DNA of 64,000 bases from Streptomyces agglomeratus (GTDB lineage Bacteria > Actinomycetota > Actinomycetes > Streptomycetales > Streptomycetaceae). The position numbers and the translations under genes were made by a program. This document shows positions 40,744 to 49,648 of this stretch, piece by piece. A model generated the notes under the pieces. The model made no database searches, had not been told where the DNA came from, and worked only from the letters and a program-made list of their open reading frames with translations. Where the stretch lies: positions 930,001 through 994,000 of the forward strand of contig NZ_MEHJ01000001.1 in NCBI RefSeq assembly GCF_001746415.1, read 5' to 3'. Position 1 is the first letter of the stretch; each line of letters begins with the position of its first letter.

Positions 40744-40851
40744 GATCGTCTCCCCGTGAGATGCGAATACTCTCGGTGACGACCGTAACCTGATCGGCGC
40801 GTTGCCCGCCCGGCCTGTGGACAACTTCCGGGCCGGGCGAGTACGCGCAGG

Positions 40852-41265
40852 TCAGAGCTCGCTTCCGGCAGCGAGTCCCGGCTGCCTCGCGGCAACGCCC
40901 AGGTGCTCGCCGACGCGGTTGACGAGGAGCGTCATCTCGTACGCGACCTGACCGATGTCGGCTTCGGCGGCGCTCAGCACGCACAGACAGCTGCCGTCGC
41001 CCGCCGCGGTGACAAAGAGAACTCCTTCGTCGAACTCGACCATCGTCTGGCGGACCTTTCCGGCGTGGAAGTGCCGGCCCGACCCCTTGGCGAGGCTGTG
41101 CAGTCCGGACGACACGGCGGCCAGGTGCTCGGCGTCCTCCCGTGCCAGCCCTGTGCTCGCCCCGGTCACCAGGCCGTCATTGGACAGCACCAGTGCGTGT
41201 CGTACGTGCTCGACCCGGCTGGTCAGGTCGTCCAGAAGCCAGTCGAGTCCCTTGTCCAACGCCAT
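40852..41265 (-). CDS. Second roadblock/LC7 protein of the conservon
   Basis: The 137-residue roadblock/LC7 protein starts MALDKGLDWLLDDLTSRVEH and has [40 protein letters not shown] and VRQTMVEFDEGVLFVTAAGD in the order seen in CvnB proteins. It is a close paralogue of the roadblock gene at 42606. GGGGAGG precedes the ATG. It is the distal gene of the conservon cluster, after the GTPase. It may be a second MglB-like GTPase-activating partner. Confidence 0.88.
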   Translation of the reverse strand: MALDKGLDWLLDDLTSRVEHVRHALVLSNDGLVTGASTGLAREDAEHLAAVSSGLHSLAKGSGRHFHAGKVRQTMVEFDEGVLFVTAAGDGSCLCVLSAAEADIGQVAYEMTLLVNRVGEHLGVAARQPGLAAGSEL

Positions 41266-41400
41266 GTCGCGGCCTCCCCGTTCATTTGTTCCCCGTTGTC
41301 CTGGTCGCTGACCAGACTTCCCCACGGAGGTCGTCGCGGCAAGCACGTGTTTCACCTGAGCTGGAGGGAGTGGTGGGGAATTGGGCGTACTGGGGACGGT

Positions 41401-42006
41401 TCAGCCGACGGTGTCGAGGAGCCGGGCGGTGTGCATCCTTCCCGCGTACTCAACAAGACGCACCAGTACCTCCTTTCCCGAATCGCGGTCCCTCGCGTCG
41501 CACAGCACGACCGGTGTCCCCCGGTCGAGGTCGAGGGCGCGCGACACGTCGTGCGCGCCGTACGTCCGTGATCCGGCGAAGCAGTTGACCGCTACGACGA
41601 AGGGGATACGGCGGTGCTCGAAGTAGTCCACGGCCGGGAAGCAGCCCTCCAGCCTGCGCGTGTCCGCCAGGACGACGGCCCCCAGAGCGCCCTGGGACAG
41701 TTCGTCCCAGAGGAACCAGAACCGGTCCTGCCCCGGCGTGCCGAAGAGATAGAGCGAGAGCCCGGACCTGATGGTGATGCGCCCGAAGTCCATGGCGACG
41801 GTCGTGGTTGTCTTGTGGTCGACGCCTCCCGTGTCGTCCACTGTCTGGCCGGCCTCGCTGAGCCGTTCTTCGGTACGCAGTGGGCGGATCTCGCTGACGG
41901 CGCCGACAAGGGTGGTCTTGCCGACCCCGAAGCCGCCGGCGACCAGGATCTTCAACGCGAGGGCGGCCGACGAGTCGGCCTTGTCGTCAGAGTGCTCGGA
42001 ACCCAT
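41401..42006 (-). CDS. Conservon small GTPase (CvnD-like)
   Basis: The 201-residue protein has a GTPase fold: ALALKILVAGGFGVGKTTLV (P-loop GxxGVGKT, about residues 17-33), the switch stretch TTTTVAMDFGRITIRSGLSL, LFGTPGQDRFWFLWDELSQG (DxxG-equivalent) and VVAVNCFAGSRTYGAHDVSR (NxxG-type). This is the MglA-like, ATP/GTP-binding CvnD group, which cooperates with the roadblock protein. A 153-bp gap containing a 15-bp inverted repeat separates it from the DUF742 gene, wider than in most conservons. Confidence 0.9.
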   Translation of the reverse strand: MGSEHSDDKADSSAALALKILVAGGFGVGKTTLVGAVSEIRPLRTEERLSEAGQTVDDTGGVDHKTTTTVAMDFGRITIRSGLSLYLFGTPGQDRFWFLWDELSQGALGAVVLADTRRLEGCFPAVDYFEHRRIPFVVAVNCFAGSRTYGAHDVSRALDLDRGTPVVLCDARDRDSGKEVLVRLVEYAGRMHTARLLDTVG

Positions 42007-42082
42007 CGATCACTTCTCTCAGGAGAACAGTCGGCATCGGTACGTCCCCGGCACGTCAACAAAGTCTGTGTGAAGGGGATTA

Positions 42083-42097
42083 CGTGCGGTCCGCACG
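42083..42097. promoter_or_regulatory. 15-bp inverted repeat in the C-D gap
   Basis: CGTGCGG and CCGCACG flank a single T (42083-42097), 77 bases before the GTPase start. It may be an operator or a weak terminator after the DUF742 gene, allowing separate control of the GTPase gene. Confidence 0.4.
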
Positions 42098-42159
42098 AGT
42101 CGGGGCAGTCAAGGCGGTCAGGCGGTAGACGGGATCGGTACGGGTGGGCACGGTCGGGG

Positions 42160-42573
42160 TCAGAGCGCTCGCAGGCCCTCGATCACCTCTTTCAGGATCC
42201 GCTCGTCCGGCAGCTGCGCGGGCGGCACCGGCCTGCTGACCTCGATGTAACCGGCTTCCAGGAGGTCTCCGAGGAGCACGCGGACCACGCCGACCGGCAG
42301 GTCAGCGCCGGCCGAGAGTTCCGCGACGGACTGGGTCTCCAGGCGGCAAAGCTCCACCAGGGCGCGGTGTTCGGGGCCGAGCAGCGACTCCTCGGCGCTG
42401 CCCGGCGCGTTCCCGGCAAGGTCGACCAGCGCGATGAAGTCGAACCGCGCCCCACCGGGGCCGGGCTCGGTCCGGCCGCCGGTCATCGCGTACGGGCGCA
42501 CCAGGGGGCCCGCTTCGGCGTCGTACCAGTGGCTTCCCTGATGGGTGGGGTCGGTGGCTCTGTCCTCGGTCAT
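42160..42573 (-). CDS. Conservon DUF742 protein (CvnC-like)
   Basis: The 137-residue protein reads GPLVRPYAMTGGRTEPGPGG then FDFIALVDLAGNAPGSAEES, LGPEHRALVELCRLETQSVA and ELSAGADLPVGVVRVLLGDL. The RPYxxTGGR block and a C-terminal winged-helix-like half (ADLPVGVVRVLLGDLLEAGY) are the DUF742 signature of conservon C proteins. GAAGG precedes the ATG. It follows the roadblock gene by 32 bases. Confidence 0.9.
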   Translation of the reverse strand: MTEDRATDPTHQGSHWYDAEAGPLVRPYAMTGGRTEPGPGGARFDFIALVDLAGNAPGSAEESLLGPEHRALVELCRLETQSVAELSAGADLPVGVVRVLLGDLLEAGYIEVSRPVPPAQLPDERILKEVIEGLRAL

Positions 42574-42605
42574 GTGCGGTGCCCGCCTTCTGTGCGGTCG
42601 TACGG

Positions 42606-43046
42606 TCAGCCCGCGGCCGGTGGCTGCGCGGTGATGCGCGGCGGCGTGTACAGGTGCTCGCCGACCCGCTTGACCAGCCGGGCCATTTCGTAGGCGATGA
42701 GGCCGATGTCGGCTGTGGCGGAGCTCAGGACGGCCAGGCAGGACCCGTCGCCGGCCGCGGCGACGAACAGCAGGCCGTCGTCCATCTCCACCAGCGTCTG
42801 GCGTACGTCACCCACGCGGAAGTGACGTCCCGCCCCCTTGGCGAGGCTGTGGAAGCCCGACGCCACGGCTGCCAGATGTTCGGCGTCCTCCCGGTTGAGC
42901 GCGCTCGACGCGCCTACGGCCAGGCCGTCGTTCGACAGCACGACCGCGTGCCGCACTTCGCTGACCCTGGCCGCCAGGTCGTCGAGCAGCCAGTCGAGTT
43001 CGCCGGAACCATCGGTGGTGCCGGTCGTCCTCTCGTGCTCGATCAT
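42606..43046 (-). CDS. Conservon roadblock/LC7 protein (CvnB-like)
   Basis: The 146-residue protein has the same roadblock/LC7 layout as the 40852 gene: GSGELDWLLDDLAARVSEVR, HAVVLSNDGLAVGASSALNR, EDAEHLAAVASGFHSLAKGA and VRQTLVEMDDGLLFVAAAGD. GGAG precedes the ATG, and its start overlaps the stop of the sensor kinase by four bases, so the two are translationally coupled. Roadblock proteins work with the GTPase as an MglB/MglA-like switch. Confidence 0.92.
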   Translation of the reverse strand: MIEHERTTGTTDGSGELDWLLDDLAARVSEVRHAVVLSNDGLAVGASSALNREDAEHLAAVASGFHSLAKGAGRHFRVGDVRQTLVEMDDGLLFVAAAGDGSCLAVLSSATADIGLIAYEMARLVKRVGEHLYTPPRITAQPPAAG

Positions 43047-45583
43047 TCGTGGTCTCCTTCGCTGCCGCGGGTCCACCCGCTGCGGTAGGCCGTCATTCGG
43101 TCCCTTGCCTGTTCCGGGGTGCGTCCCGGTTCGTCGTCACCGTCGGCAGGGCCCGCCGGACACGGATCGGGCGGCGGCGGTGCTTCCCGCAGTTGTGGGA
43201 CGAGGCTGGCCTGCCGGACCCTTCTCGGGAGGCCGCTTTCGTCGTTCCCGGGAACGTCCGGTTCCGCGATGCGGCTGTGCAGGCGCAGTGCCCTGGCTCC
43301 GGACGGCTGCTGTGGTTGCGGCTCCGGTGGCGGCTGGACCGCGAGGGCGGGGCGCGGCGCCTGTGCGGTGGAGGCGTACGCGTCCGTACGGGAAGGGCTC
43401 GGACCGGGCACGAGAACCGGTCCCGGCCGGGGCGCCCTCTCATCCTTGCGCGGAAGGCCGTTCTCGTGTTCCGTGCGAACCGATGTCCGTTGCGCGGCCC
43501 CTCCCTTGGTGGCGGGGCTCTGGAGCAGCGCGATGGGCAGTAGTACGACGGCCGTCGTACCACCGTACGGGGAGTCGCGCAGCTGGACTTTGATGCCGTG
43601 CCGGGAGGCGAGCCGGCTGACCACGAAGAGGCCGAGCCTGTCGCTGTCGAAGAGGTCGAGCGCTTCGGACTGTTCGATCCTCCGGTTCGCCGCGGACAGG
43701 GATTCCTTGCCCATGCCGAGACCGCGGTCCTCGATCTCCAGGGCGTACCCGTTGCCCACCGGTTCGCCGGTGACGCGCACCTTGGTGTGCGGCGGGGAGA
43801 ACTGGGCGGCGTTCTCGACGAGTTCGGCGAGAAGGTGGGTGAGGTCGGCGACGGCGGTGCCCGCGACAGCCGCTTCCGGCAGCGGACGCACCTCCACGCG
43901 CGCGTAGTCCTCGATCTCGGAGACGGCGGCGCGTACGACGTTGGTGAGCGGTACCGGCATGCGCCAGGCACGTCCCGGAGCGGCTCCGGACAGGATGATC
44001 AGGCTCTCCGCGTGTCTGCGCATCCGGGTGGTGAGGTGGTCGAGGCGGAAGAGGTCGCCGAGCTCGCCGGGATCGTCGGCGCGGCGTTCCATGGCGTCGA
44101 GCAGGTTGAGCTGGCGGTGGACGAGGACCTGGCTGCGCCTTGCCAGGTTGACGAAGATTCCCGATACACCGCTGGCGAGTTCGGCGCGTTCCACGGCGGC
44201 GCCGACGGCCGCGCGGTGCACCGTGTCGAGGGCTTCGCCGACCTGGCCGATCTCGTCGTCCGCGGGCGGCCGCCGGGGGGCTTCCGTCCCGATGTCGATC
44301 TCTTCACCGGCACGGAGCCTGTCCATCGCGTCGGGCAGCTTGCACCGGGCGATCTCCAGTGCGCTGTTGCGCAGGCTGACGAGTTCGACGACGAGCCCCC
44401 GGCCGATGCGTACGGAGATGACGAGGGAGGCGGCGACGGCCCCGAGTCCCAGGAGCACGGCCGCTCCGGCGGGTGTGAGCACACCGTGGGCGAGCGGATC
44501 GGCGCGCACCGGAGCGTTCCTGTCGGCCTGCGTCCCGATTTCGCGCATGGAGCGCTGGACGGCCGTGTACGCGCGTTCCCAGGTGGCGGCGGGGACGGCC
44601 CGGGCGGCCTTTCGGCCGGGCGGCGCGGCGATCACCTTGTCCTCGGCGGCGAGTAGCTCGCCGTAGGCGCTCTCACCGGTGAGTGAACGCCAGGACGCGC
44701 GCTCGGTGTCCGGCAGGTCGGCGACGGAGGATTCGGTCAGGTTCCTGCGCGTCTCCGCCGCTCCGGTGAACTGGCTCTGCCGCTGCGCGTCGAAGGTGCG
44801 GCCGAGCTGGGCGGAGGAGAGCAGCGCGTCCTCGCGTGCCAGCATTTCACCAGCCCGTGCGAACTCGAGGAGGACACGTGCGTCGGTCCCCGGCCGGGCG
44901 TCCTGGATGCCGGTGAGCGCCCCTGTGACGCCGAACGCGTCCTGGATGGTCCGCGTGTACTGCGCGTACGCCGTGTCCCAGTCGGCGGTGCGGTCGAGGA
45001 CACGGGTGCGCAGGGCGCTAAGACGTTCCGTACCGGACACGAAGGTGCGGAGTCTGGTCGCCACCGTGTCCGGAAGGTCCGCGCCGTCGGCGACGGTGTG
45101 TCCGTCGCCGAGCCGGAGTCTGTCCGCCGCGCGGTCGGTGCGTCCGGCCTGTTGCTCCAGCGTGTCCGCGCGGTCGTCGTCAGGGGCGGCCAGGAAGCGA
45201 ACGGCGGCGCGGCGTTCCGCCTGGAGTTCGGCGACGGTGGTGGCGACGGGTACGCGGACGTCTTCGTCGACGCGCCGCAGCTGTTGCTGTGCGGCCACGT
45301 CCTGCGCGGTCGTGACGGTGGCGAAGGCCCAGAGGGCGAGCAGGGAGACTACGGGCACCATGAGGAGCGAGACGATTTTCGCCCGCACGGTTCTCGGGCG
45401 CAGTCGCCACCGCTCCCGGGGGGCTGCTGCCGTGTGCTTCCGGGTGTCGGCGCGTTGTTGCGCGCCGAGGGACGCGTCGGTGTGCTCGTCGGCGGGGGGA
45501 CCCGCGTGCGCCCGTCGTCCACGCGCCGGCGGCGCGGGCCGGGAGGGTGTTTCGGCGCCCGGGGTCCTGCGGGGTCTGCGCAT
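43043..45583 (-). CDS. Conservon NIT-domain sensor histidine kinase (CvnA-like)
   Basis: The 846-residue protein begins MRRPRRTPGAETPSRPAPPA and has a first membrane helix (VSLLMVPVVSLLALWAFATV). A large extracytoplasmic NIT-type helical domain follows (LRRVDEDVRVPVATTVAELQ, AERRAAVRFLAAPDDDRADT). Next come a second helix and HAMP-like segment (about 320-400) and the kinase core with VELVENAAQFSPPHTKVRVT (N box). The ATPase G boxes EIEDRGLGMGK and DRLGLFVVSRLASRHGIKVQ come next. A Pro-rich C-terminal tail follows. I chose ATG 45583, with GAGGAGG upstream. It starts the A-B-C-D cassette. Confidence 0.9.
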   Translation of the reverse strand: MRRPRRTPGAETPSRPAPPARGRRAHAGPPADEHTDASLGAQQRADTRKHTAAAPRERWRLRPRTVRAKIVSLLMVPVVSLLALWAFATVTTAQDVAAQQQLRRVDEDVRVPVATTVAELQAERRAAVRFLAAPDDDRADTLEQQAGRTDRAADRLRLGDGHTVADGADLPDTVATRLRTFVSGTERLSALRTRVLDRTADWDTAYAQYTRTIQDAFGVTGALTGIQDARPGTDARVLLEFARAGEMLAREDALLSSAQLGRTFDAQRQSQFTGAAETRRNLTESSVADLPDTERASWRSLTGESAYGELLAAEDKVIAAPPGRKAARAVPAATWERAYTAVQRSMREIGTQADRNAPVRADPLAHGVLTPAGAAVLLGLGAVAASLVISVRIGRGLVVELVSLRNSALEIARCKLPDAMDRLRAGEEIDIGTEAPRRPPADDEIGQVGEALDTVHRAAVGAAVERAELASGVSGIFVNLARRSQVLVHRQLNLLDAMERRADDPGELGDLFRLDHLTTRMRRHAESLIILSGAAPGRAWRMPVPLTNVVRAAVSEIEDYARVEVRPLPEAAVAGTAVADLTHLLAELVENAAQFSPPHTKVRVTGEPVGNGYALEIEDRGLGMGKESLSAANRRIEQSEALDLFDSDRLGLFVVSRLASRHGIKVQLRDSPYGGTTAVVLLPIALLQSPATKGGAAQRTSVRTEHENGLPRKDERAPRPGPVLVPGPSPSRTDAYASTAQAPRPALAVQPPPEPQPQQPSGARALRLHSRIAEPDVPGNDESGLPRRVRQASLVPQLREAPPPPDPCPAGPADGDDEPGRTPEQARDRMTAYRSGWTRGSEGDHE

Positions 45584-45650
45584 GGCCTCCTCGTTCCGGA
45601 TACGGGTCGTGCTGCTGGGTGACGCGGTACGGCGAGCGCCCGGCGGTGTT

Positions 45651-46430
45651 CTAGGGAACGGCCGTTTCTGCCGGCCGTTCGGCGGAGGCGTTGACGTAGG
45701 CGGCGCGCTCGCGCGCCGTGGGCGAGAGTGCGACAAAGGCGGCGGTGAGGAAGAGGTACGACCCCAGTCCCACGGCGAGGGGGAAGACGAACTGCATGGC
45801 CGTGGCCCCCGGCAGGTCCTGGCCCGAGGGACTGACCCGGACGCTGACGGCGGCCATTCCCGTGTAGTGCATGCTGCTGACCGCCGCTCCCATGACGAGG
45901 GAGGCGACAGCGACCGCGACCGGCGACTTGATGTTCAGGGCCGCCCACAGGGCGGCGGTCGCGGCGACGATCGCGATGACAACGGACAGGGCGACGAGCG
46001 CCGGGTCGTACGAGACCGAGCCGTGGAGGCGCAGCGCGGCCATTCCGAGGTAGTGCATGCTCGCCACGCCCAGCCCGGTGGTCAGGCCGCCGAGGAGCAG
46101 CGCCCTGCCGCGGTCGCGGCCGTACCCGACCGCGAACACTCCGGCGCCGACGACGAGCATCGCGACGAGCAGACTGAGGACCGTCAGGGGCACGTTGTAG
46201 TGGATTTCGGTGCCGGTGACGCCGAAACCGAGCATCGCTACGAAGTGCATGGTCCAGATGCCGGTCCCGATGGCGGAGGCCCCGGTGATCAGCCAGTTGC
46301 GACGCGAGCGCCCGCTCGCATCGAGCGCTCGCACGGTGCACCGCAGGGCGAGGGCGGCGCCGATGACGGCCATCGCGTACGACAGCACGGGTGTCAGCCA
46401 GCCGAAGGTGGCGTGGTCCAGGTGTCCCAT
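45651..46430 (-). CDS. MHYT-domain membrane sensor protein
   Basis: The 259-residue protein has seven membrane helices. The MHYT motif occurs three times in its usual form at the outer ends of helices: WTMHFVAMLGF, SMHYLGMAALRL and SMHYTGMAAVSV. MHYT domains are thought to sense diatomic gases through metal bound by these Met and His residues. There is no GGDEF or kinase part, so it acts through another protein. It lies 67 bases upstream of the conservon kinase on the same strand and may pass a gas signal to that system. Confidence 0.92.
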   Translation of the reverse strand: MGHLDHATFGWLTPVLSYAMAVIGAALALRCTVRALDASGRSRRNWLITGASAIGTGIWTMHFVAMLGFGVTGTEIHYNVPLTVLSLLVAMLVVGAGVFAVGYGRDRGRALLLGGLTTGLGVASMHYLGMAALRLHGSVSYDPALVALSVVIAIVAATAALWAALNIKSPVAVAVASLVMGAAVSSMHYTGMAAVSVRVSPSGQDLPGATAMQFVFPLAVGLGSYLFLTAAFVALSPTARERAAYVNASAERPAETAVP

Positions 46431-46607
46431 GGCCCAGGGACGCTAGTCCTGAAGGGGGCGCGTTCCGGGAGCGCATTTCGAAAGCTGCCCGAATATGACA
46501 GAGATACGTTCCCGAACGACCGCACCGCGCTCGAACGTGCGCACCGCACCTGCGTTGAAGTCGCCGGATTTTCAGAGGAACCGAAGGATCTGGGGGACGA
46601 TGTGCGC

Positions 46608-47207
46608 ATGGCCGACGACCACACGCACGTTCAGGAATTCTTCACGGCCCGCGCCGCGGACTGGGACACCCGTTTCCCGGACGACGGACCGGCCTACGCC
46701 GCCGCGGTGTCCGGCCTCGGGCTGCGGGCGGGTGACGCCGTGCTCGACGCCGGCTGCGGCACGGGGCGTGCGCTGCCCTTCCTGCGCGAAGCCGTGGGCC
46801 CCGCGGGCTCGGTGCTGGGCGTCGATCTGACCCCGGCGATGCTGGAGGCGGCCGTGCACGCGGGCCGCCACAGCGCCGCGCGGCTGCTCGTCGCCGATGT
46901 GGCCCGGCTGCCTGTGCGCACGGGCGCCCTGGACGCCGTCTTCGGTGCCGGGCTGATCTCCCACCTCCCCCGGCCGGCCGAGGATCTGCGCGAGCTGGCC
47001 AGGGTGGTGCGGCCCGGCGGACTGCTTGCGCTGTTCCATCCCATCGGCCGGGCGGCCCTCGCGGCTCGCCAGGGGCGGCAGATCACCGCGGACGACCTGC
47101 GCGCCGAGCCCAGGCTCCGCCCGCTGCTGGCGGGTTCCGGGTGGCGGATGACGTCGTACACCGACGAGGACGACCGGTTCCTGGCACTCGCCCTGCGCGA
47201 GGAGTGA
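46608..47207 (+). CDS. Class I SAM-dependent methyltransferase
   Basis: The 199-residue protein has a complete class I core: GDAVLDAGCGTGRALPFLRE (motif I), GSVLGVDLTPAMLEAAVHAG, RLLVADVARLPVRTGALDAV (motif II) and ELARVVRPGGLLALFHPIGR (motif III). It opens MADDHTHVQEFFTARAADWD, as in short methyltransferases of the UbiE-like group. GGGGGA lies about ten bases before ATG 46608; GTG 46602 is a possible alternative. It is convergent with the MpaB-like gene. The substrate is unknown. Confidence 0.85.
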   Translation: MADDHTHVQEFFTARAADWDTRFPDDGPAYAAAVSGLGLRAGDAVLDAGCGTGRALPFLREAVGPAGSVLGVDLTPAMLEAAVHAGRHSAARLLVADVARLPVRTGALDAVFGAGLISHLPRPAEDLRELARVVRPGGLLALFHPIGRAALAARQGRQITADDLRAEPRLRPLLAGSGWRMTSYTDEDDRFLALALREE

Positions 47208-47237
47208 GCAAGGAACCGCAGCGCCCCGGCCGCGTCG

Positions 47238-48140
47238 TCACTCGGCGGCGGCAGCCGACGGCCGGGTGCGCGGGACTGGGCAGCCGCCCGTCCCGGGAGT
47301 CGGGAACGTCCCCAGATTCGCGACCGTGTAGCCGCCGGGGTAGCTCCTGATCTCGGGGTTCTGACGGGCGTAGTGCGGCGTGCCGCGCGGGGGCAGCAGG
47401 CGCACGGCGCGGGCGCGCAGCCGCAGCGCGCCCCGGACCACCGCCCGGGCGGCCGGCGGCGGTGCGTCATAGCGGAAGGCTCGCAGGAGCGCGTCGTCGA
47501 GGAGAGCGATGCTTGCGCGGCGTACCAGGGGCGCGAGGGGGCGGGGATACCAGGACGCCATGAGCGCGAGGGTCGCGTCCGAGACCGTACGCGCCCCTTC
47601 GTCCCAGCCGAAGTGCTCGGCCTCGTACGTGTCGAGGCAGCGCTCGAACTCCTCGAAGGACCGCGGGAGATCGGTGATGCCCATGTGCTTGCCGAGCACG
47701 CGGTAGTACGTGGCGGAAGCCCGCAGCTCGTGGTCCGACAGCCGTCGCCAGCCGTAGGAGTCGATCCAGCGCTTCGGCATGACGACGAACGTGCAGAGCA
47801 CATAACGCATGTCTTCATTGCTGATGTCGTAGCTGCGGTGCATCTGGTTGATGCGGCGGATGGCGGTGCGACCGTCCTCGCTGTCGAAACCGTGCTCCAC
47901 AACGGTGTCCAGGAGCAGCGCGGTGTCGTCGTAGCGCTTCTGGGAACGGCCGGTCAGCTCCGCCGTCTCGGCCAGGAGACGGCCGATGCTGGGGACGGCG
48001 TACGTGCGGTAGAGGGCGAGCTCCAGTGCGCGGGTGTAGTCCCAGGGGAACTCGTACGTCGCTGTGAGCCGGTAGATCGTCAGAAAGTCCGTTTCCGGGT
48101 CGAGCCGCCGGATCTCTTTCAGCCGGTCGTATCGCTTCAA
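47238..48140 (-). CDS. Oxygenase MpaB family (DUF2236) protein
   Basis: The 300-residue helical protein has KRYDRLKEIRRLDPETDFLT, IYRLTATYEFPWDYTRALEL, QKRYDDTALLLDTVVEHGFD and NEDMRYVLCTFVVMPKRWID. This matches the MpaB/latex-clearing-like DUF2236 family, heme-binding oxygenases. The YEFPWD and RYDDTALL blocks are characteristic. I chose a TTG start at 48140 because GGGGGA lies about nine bases upstream and homologues begin here; the reading frame extends to 48218. Usual substrates (rubber, terpenoid side chains) cannot be predicted. Confidence 0.8.
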   Translation of the reverse strand: MKRYDRLKEIRRLDPETDFLTIYRLTATYEFPWDYTRALELALYRTYAVPSIGRLLAETAELTGRSQKRYDDTALLLDTVVEHGFDSEDGRTAIRRINQMHRSYDISNEDMRYVLCTFVVMPKRWIDSYGWRRLSDHELRASATYYRVLGKHMGITDLPRSFEEFERCLDTYEAEHFGWDEGARTVSDATLALMASWYPRPLAPLVRRASIALLDDALLRAFRYDAPPPAARAVVRGALRLRARAVRLLPPRGTPHYARQNPEIRSYPGGYTVANLGTFPTPGTGGCPVPRTRPSAAAAE

Positions 48141-48205
48141 CGCACCGTCCCCCTTCTGTCGCCGGGTGTCCAACTCTACGTTGGGAGGGCACACATGAAG
48201 GATCC

Positions 48206-48538
48206 GTGATCCAACCACGCAGGTGGAAGGTGGTCCGCGTGTTCGACACCGTACGGAACAGACTTCGCAAGCATCTGGGACCGCGTCCGGGCGGTGCGCA
48301 GCGGGTGCCCCCTCCGACGCGTCAGCACAACATCTTCGAGGCGGCCGCGGTGTACGTGTCCGCGTGTGCGGAGGACGACGAACCGCGGATCGAGGAGGCG
48401 GCCGGCTGGGTGTCGCCGGAGGCGCTCTCGTTCGGTGTCAACGAACTGGCGTGCCGGGCGGTCATCGCGCTCGCGCGGGAGCGTGACGAGACACCCCAGA
48501 ACGTGGCCCGGTCTCTCCTGGGCCTCCCGGCCGCCTGA
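48206..48538 (+). CDS. Hypothetical protein with helical core
   Basis: The 110-residue protein starts at GTG 48206, with AAGGAT just before it, or possibly at a later in-frame GTG. The basic N-terminal part (RRWKVVRVFDTVRNRLRKHL) is followed by NIFEAAAVYVSACAEDDEPR, IEEAAGWVSPEALSFGVNEL and LACRAVIALARERDETPQNV, which look like three helices. I do not recognise it. It is divergent from the MpaB-like gene. Confidence 0.6.
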   Translation: MIQPRRWKVVRVFDTVRNRLRKHLGPRPGGAQRVPPPTRQHNIFEAAAVYVSACAEDDEPRIEEAAGWVSPEALSFGVNELACRAVIALARERDETPQNVARSLLGLPAA

Positions 48539-48617
48539 CGCCGGTCGGCCGGGGACCTCGACGACGGGGTTACTCACTGGTTAGGGTGCGCCGACGACCG
48601 ATCCGAAGGAGGGCGCC

Positions 48618-49442
48618 GTGACCGGGCCGGACACCGACACCGACACCGCCGCGAGTGCCGAGGACGCCGAGGACGCACTGTTCGTGCTGACCGCGGTGCT
48701 GCTGACGCCCGCGCAGTTCCCGAGCGTCCTCGGGGACGACTATCCGCAGGCATGTGCGGCGCTCGGTCTCGAGCCGTACGCCGACGGGTACGGCCTGGTG
48801 CTCGGCCAGGACGGCACCGGGGCGCGGTGGACGGTGGTGATCGACGACGTGTCGCTGGTGGCGGTCGCCATCGCGTCCTGGGACTGCGGCATGGAGTACG
48901 ACCTGTCGCCCGACGAGCGCACCGTAGTGGCCGGTCTGCCGGGCTGGCCGCTCCCGCTCGCGGTGGCCGCTCCGGGCATACCGGACCCGCACGACCCCGT
49001 TCCCGGGAACGGAGCGGACGGCGCGAACGAGCCGTCCCTTCTCACGCCGCCCGACACCGACACCTGGGGCCCGGCCCAGCGGCGGCTCGGTGCCGACGAG
49101 ATCGCGCTCCAGTGGGCGGCCTGGCGCGAGCAGATCGACGACGCGGAGACGTTCGTGGCCCCCGGCGACAACCCGCACGCCGGGGTGCGCCGTGTGATCG
49201 AGGATCTGCACGGCTACGTGGACGCCCCGCCTCCGCCGGGGCGGGTGCGCTCGACCTTCGCGTCCGGTCAGGCGCGCACCCTTCGGGCCGACGGTCCCGG
49301 CTGGTCCGTGGTCGCCAGGACCGACGACATCGCGTTCGTTCTGCTGGACGACGAACCCGGTGAGGTACTGCCGGTCGGCCGGGGGCCCGAGCTCCCCGGT
49401 CTGCTGGCGGCGCTCGACAAGATCGCCGTACGCCCCGCCTGA
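48618..49442 (+). CDS. Hypothetical protein, conserved-looking two-domain
   Basis: The 274-residue protein has an acidic Thr/Asp-rich first 20 residues, then ALFVLTAVLLTPAQFPSVLG, ALGLEPYADGYGLVLGQDGT and RWTVVIDDVSLVAVAIASWD. A second part begins QRRLGADEIALQWAAWREQI and ends VARTDDIAFVLLDDEPGEVL. Good codon bias and AAGGAGGG before the GTG support it. No membrane segment or enzyme motif is visible. The family is not recognised. Confidence 0.7.
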   Translation: MTGPDTDTDTAASAEDAEDALFVLTAVLLTPAQFPSVLGDDYPQACAALGLEPYADGYGLVLGQDGTGARWTVVIDDVSLVAVAIASWDCGMEYDLSPDERTVVAGLPGWPLPLAVAAPGIPDPHDPVPGNGADGANEPSLLTPPDTDTWGPAQRRLGADEIALQWAAWREQIDDAETFVAPGDNPHAGVRRVIEDLHGYVDAPPPPGRVRSTFASGQARTLRADGPGWSVVARTDDIAFVLLDDEPGEVLPVGRGPELPGLLAALDKIAVRPA

Positions 49443-49648
49443 CGGGCACCGCCCTGCCGGTGCCCGTCCGCCTCACGTCCTTGCGTCCGCCCGCAGCGCG
49501 TACCGGCCTGCGGGCAGGGGCGCTTCGGTGGACGGCACCCATGCCGGTGCCTCGCGGCGTGTGGGCCGGGCCCATGGCCGTACCCGGCGATACGGCAGCA
49601 CGATGTGGCGCTGCGCCCCTCTTCCCGCAGCAAACCCGGAGGCTTCCC

